Below are positions 61,401 through 64,000 of a DNA stretch of 64,000 nt, in pieces. The position numbers were made by a program, and so were the translations under genes. Below the pieces are notes generated by a model. It ran no database searches. It saw nothing but the letters and a program-made list of their open reading frames with translations, and had not been told where the DNA came from. Origin of the DNA: Prochilodus magdalenae (taxonomy: Eukaryota; Chordata; Actinopteri; Characiformes; Prochilodontidae). Location of the stretch: the NCBI GenBank assembly GCA_024036415.1, contig JAMWET010005076.1:377001-441000 (forward strand). Reading direction: 5' to 3'. Position 1 is the first letter of the stretch; every line of letters begins with the position of its first letter.

Positions 61401-63301
61401 CCCTCACTCCTCTGTGTCTAATCCACAGTCTTACTGACACTCTCTCCTCGATGTGTCTACTTCAGTCATACTGACCCTCACTCCTCTGTGTCTAATCCAC
61501 TGTCATACTAACCCTCACTCATCTGTGTCTAATCCACAGTCTTCCTGCCCCTTACTCCTGTGTCTCTAATTCCTACTGACACTCTCTCCTCGATGTGTCT
61601 AATCCAGTCATAATGAACTTCACTCCTCTGTCTAATCTACAATCAGACTGACCCTCACAACTTTGTGTCTAATCCACAATCAGACTGACCCTCACAACTT
61701 TGTGTCTAATCCACAATCAGACTGATCCTTACTACTTTGTGTCTAATCCACAATCAGACTGACCCTTACTCCTCTATGTGTCTAATTCAGTCATATTGGC
61801 CTACACTTCTCTGTGTCTAATCCAGTCATATTGGCCCTTACTCCTCTGTGTCTAATCCAGAGCCATACTCATCCTTACGTGTCATTTTTTTCATCTCCCA
61901 TACTCATTGTCATTTTCAACAACTCTAGCAACCACTTGCCGACCCCTAAACAGCCACTTGTAACACCTTGTACACCGTGGCAACCTACAAGCGCAACATT
62001 AGTAACCACTTGGGATAACATAGCAACTGCATACCAAAACCCTTGCAACCTCCTGTGACACCATAGCAACAAAATAGCAACACCCTTGCAACCACCTTAA
62101 ATACCAAAGTAACCACCTAGCAACACCCTAGAAACCACAAATGATACCATAGCAACCACCCAATTAAACCCAAAGCAGCCACCTGGAATACCAAAGCAAC
62201 TGCCAAGCAAACCCTAGCAACCACCTGTGATACCATGGCAACTGCTTAGCAAAATCCTAGCAACCGTGTGAGATACTATAGCAACCGCTTAAGATGACAA
62301 TTACTCAGGAAATAGGGAATGCACTTCTCTAGTTGATCCCGTTATTGGACTGTCTCAAGAACATCTAGCAGGTCCTTCGTGCTGAACATGTAGAGGCACC
62401 TGATAGAGGCTTGTGAGAGGAGTTTCTGATGTTACCTTGTTAGCTGCACATGACAGCCATAAAGACGGTAAACATGCTTATCTTTACTTTATGGGAGACT
62501 GTACTGATCATGGTTTTGAGATATAGGTGTTCGTGTACAGGTGATGCTGTATATGTAACATTTCAAGTGCTTGAACAGCATACCCTAAACCAAGGGTCTG
62601 TTTCTCTGACTTCTGCTGTTGAAAGCTGAGACAAAAGCCTTCAGTTGATGGAATAAGCTGATTAGCTGACGGTTACACGAGATTCGTGTCAAAGTAACCA
62701 GCCACCGGCACTGTGCTTTATATACTCTCCCCATTTTAAAGAGCTGACGTGGAAGCCTGAGAAAACCAGCACGACACTCTCCAACACAGCACGACCAGAT
62801 GTTAATAACAAAAGGCTATTGACATCGCCCTCAATGACACCCTGAAGTGTCTAAACTTATAAAACAGCTTAATAACTAAAATAGTCAGATATTATTTAAT
62901 AATAAACAACAACCGCTGCGGCCAAGGCAACATTCAGCAAAGCGTCGTTGGAGATGGCTTGATCACCGTTAAGTTAGCATTAGCCACAGACAAACACACA
63001 CAGCTGGGTCGGAGTTACCCCTGTTGTTTTCGAACCCCTCGCCGGTTTAGAGGTGCATTTCGACTGTAATCAAATCCCCGTTCATGTGGACACGGGTTGG
63101 GAATGTGTCTGAGTGTCTGTGGACAGGTGGCGACTGGCTAGCTGAACTGCTCCACTGTATGTCTCTGCTGTTAGCCGTTAGCCGCCGCTCTGTTATTGTT
63201 CGCTCCCTCAGGTTCCCCACCACCGCCGCCGCCGCTGCTCCCCCACATTTTCTCACCTTGACTTTGACACGAACTACCCCCCTCTCCTCCTCGACCGACA
63301 T
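49479..63301 (-). CDS. tbc1d25: TBC1 domain family member 25 (Rab GTPase-activating protein), seven coding exons
   Basis: Rab GAP; the human protein (OATL1) acts on RAB33B and binds Atg8/LC3 proteins, affecting autophagosome fusion. Coding exons in transcript order: 63301-63257, 57451-57342, 54701-54547, 53225-53044, 52772-52584, 52381-52106, 51158-49479 (stop TGA). All are in phase, giving 878 aa (human 688). Seen: N-terminal ubiquitin-like/PB1-like part (EFRSFAVDPQITSLEVLQHI, NFGISYLSRDRGG); TBC domain from about residue 215 (IYHGGVDPSLRK, VVWRYLLNVYPDGLT) with the arginine finger in KDVLRTDR and the glutamine finger in SYCQGMSD. A Ser/Pro-rich insert of about 310 residues splits the domain before its last helices (NPFMLFLCLSILLEHRDHI, about residue 755). 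The TBC family and key residues are clear; the long insert accounts for the extra length. Confidence 0.95.
55440..56100. repeat. Unclassified dispersed repeat in a tbc1d25 intron
   Basis: Contains CCATGGCAGAGCCAGGCTTTTGG, CAGAACACATGGCATCTG, CTTTACTGAGTGACATT and GATTTGGGGTTGTAAGTC, strings I associate with a widespread fish repeat of Tc1-like non-autonomous type. No terminal repeats were verified here. Confidence 0.4.
56775..57272. mobile_element. TIR element, copy 2
   Basis: ACAGTCAAGTCACTTTATTATGACCAC at the left is mirrored by GTGGTCATAATAATGTGACTCGACTGT at the right; about 498 bases. It is the same family as 46868-47402 and lies in tbc1d25 intron 2, 70 bases from the exon ending at 57342. 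Confidence 0.8.
58150..58515. mobile_element. hAT-like non-autonomous repeat
   Basis: Contains CATCACAATGTGCGCATGCGCAA near the left and AATATTGTGCAG at the right, resembling the ends of a common fish hAT-derived repeat. Related to 30490-30751. Confidence 0.45.
58963..60472. repeat. 32-bp minisatellite array, about 47 units
   Basis: Unit GACTGGTGATCTGTGGGAGTGAACTGGCCATA with variants at the last positions (CCATA, CGATA, TCATA, TGATA, CGACA, CAATA) and a few 33-base units (GATAAGAC). It lies in tbc1d25 intron 1. Because 32 is not a multiple of 3 and the unit lacks stops on the minus strand in every frame, it yields long false ORFs. Confidence 0.98.
61080..61880. repeat. Tandem repeat, about 37-bp unit
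   Basis: About 20 imperfect units with the theme ACTGACCCTCACTCCTCTGTG TCTAATCCACAGTCAT; some larger blocks (about 120 bases with CTCTCCTCGATGTGTCTACT) are themselves repeated. In tbc1d25 intron 1. Confidence 0.92.
61925..62300. repeat. Tandem AGCAACCACC-type repeat
   Basis: Imperfect units around CCTAGCAACCACCTGTGATACCATAGCAAC, roughly 36 bases, directly after the previous array. Low-complexity fish-type satellite; no coding value. Confidence 0.85.
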
Positions 63302-63480
63302 GGTGGGTAGTCCACTTTGAAAACCTCACTCAGGAATCTGCTGCCTTCATCCACAAATAATGAAATGGAAACGTCAGCTTAGCTGTTTTGCCTGTACGCT
63401 GGTCCCTTCTTCTCGGCAGCTTTGACAGAACCGAAAAACGCCAAAGAGCGAAGCCTAACGAGAGGAGTCCTACGGGCGGA
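62880..63480 (-). promoter_or_regulatory. tbc1d25: GC-rich promoter / 5' UTR region of tbc1d25
   Basis: CpG content rises around the first coding exon (63257-63301), with CGCCGCCGCCG-type tracts at 63220-63240 just downstream of the donor and CpG-rich DNA to about 63480. This fits a housekeeping-type promoter. The start site is not resolved. Confidence 0.5.
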
Positions 63481-64000
63481 TTTCAAAATAAAAGCTGGTG
63501 CAGGAAAACAAGGTGTCGAATATCTTCACATTTTATATGAGTCATTAGACAAAAATGCTTTTATAAATTAAACGAACCCTCCAGCTATCTAAATATTAAT
63601 AGCTGTGCTACAGGAACGCGCAAATCTTATTTCCTGTTGAGACTTTTATTTAGTATAATCGAATAGCTGGTGAGATGCTGTGTGCTTGCCCTGTATTTGC
63701 CTTCTTGAAAACGACTGGCGTCAACAGGAGCTATAGCAGGACATGACATCATATGTCCATTACGTCATTTGAGCAGCATGTTGAAAACAATAAAATAAAT
63801 CTGCTCCCCCTACATTTTGTGATTGTTATTATTATTTGTTATGTTAATTAAGTTCCTGCCAAAGTATTAGCTCTTGTATGAAGAAAATAAAAAAAATATG
63901 TAATTAAAATATTTTGTATAGTTTTATAGCGTTTTATGTTCAATGGAAGAGTGCCCAGAGAGATGATGTCATTGTAAGCACATTTTAAGATAGGGACACA
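63481..64000. other. Upstream flank of tbc1d25, nothing recognised
   Basis: AT-rich DNA without ORF, repeat family or RNA gene that I can support. Confidence 0.5.

Overview
The window is genomic DNA from a ray-finned (teleost) fish. Evidence: three intron-containing vertebrate genes with canonical GT/AG junctions, eukaryotic tRNA genes with pol III terminators, and fish-type repeats (L1 and other LINE pieces, Tc1-like elements, tRNA-derived SINEs, TTAA-flanked MITE-like elements, long CA/GA/TA microsatellites). The species cannot be fixed from the sequence alone; an otophysan (characin/catfish-like) fish is only a guess.

Layout. (1) 1-~15250, minus strand: ppard, the nuclear receptor PPAR-delta/beta. 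Seven coding exons lie between 6947 and 1491 and a likely untranslated first exon is near 14822-15250. All exons splice in frame except the one carrying the first DNA-binding zinc finger (6032-5837), which holds about 44 extra bases, an in-frame stop and a frameshift. (2) ~15350-22200: intergenic DNA full of decayed repeats. (3) 22269-40510, plus strand: cfp, complement properdin. Nine coding exons encode a signal peptide, the properdin N-terminal domain and six thrombospondin type-1 repeats (437 aa). Its seventh intron is swollen by a Tc1-like transposon (30754-32341), which itself received a full-length L1-type retrotransposon (32349-38289, minus strand) with both ORFs open and a perfect target-site duplication. 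(4) 40511-48000: repeats, a small tRNA cluster (Val-CAC minus, Phe-GAA plus, Val-CAC plus), a LINE fragment and a hairpin-forming satellite. (5) 48000-63301, minus strand: tbc1d25, a Rab GTPase-activating protein (878 aa, seven coding exons). Its introns contain a 1.5-kb array of a 32-bp minisatellite and other tandem repeats. The first exon sits in a GC-rich promoter-like segment.

The three genes are not an operon; each has its own role (lipid-sensing transcription, complement activation, autophagy/Rab control). CFP and TBC1D25 both lie at Xp11.23 in human, so their closeness here looks like retained vertebrate synteny. The points most worth a second look are the broken ppard zinc-finger exon, the nested and apparently young L1 insertion, the TTAA MITE-like pair with internal palindromes, and the tandem arrays in tbc1d25.
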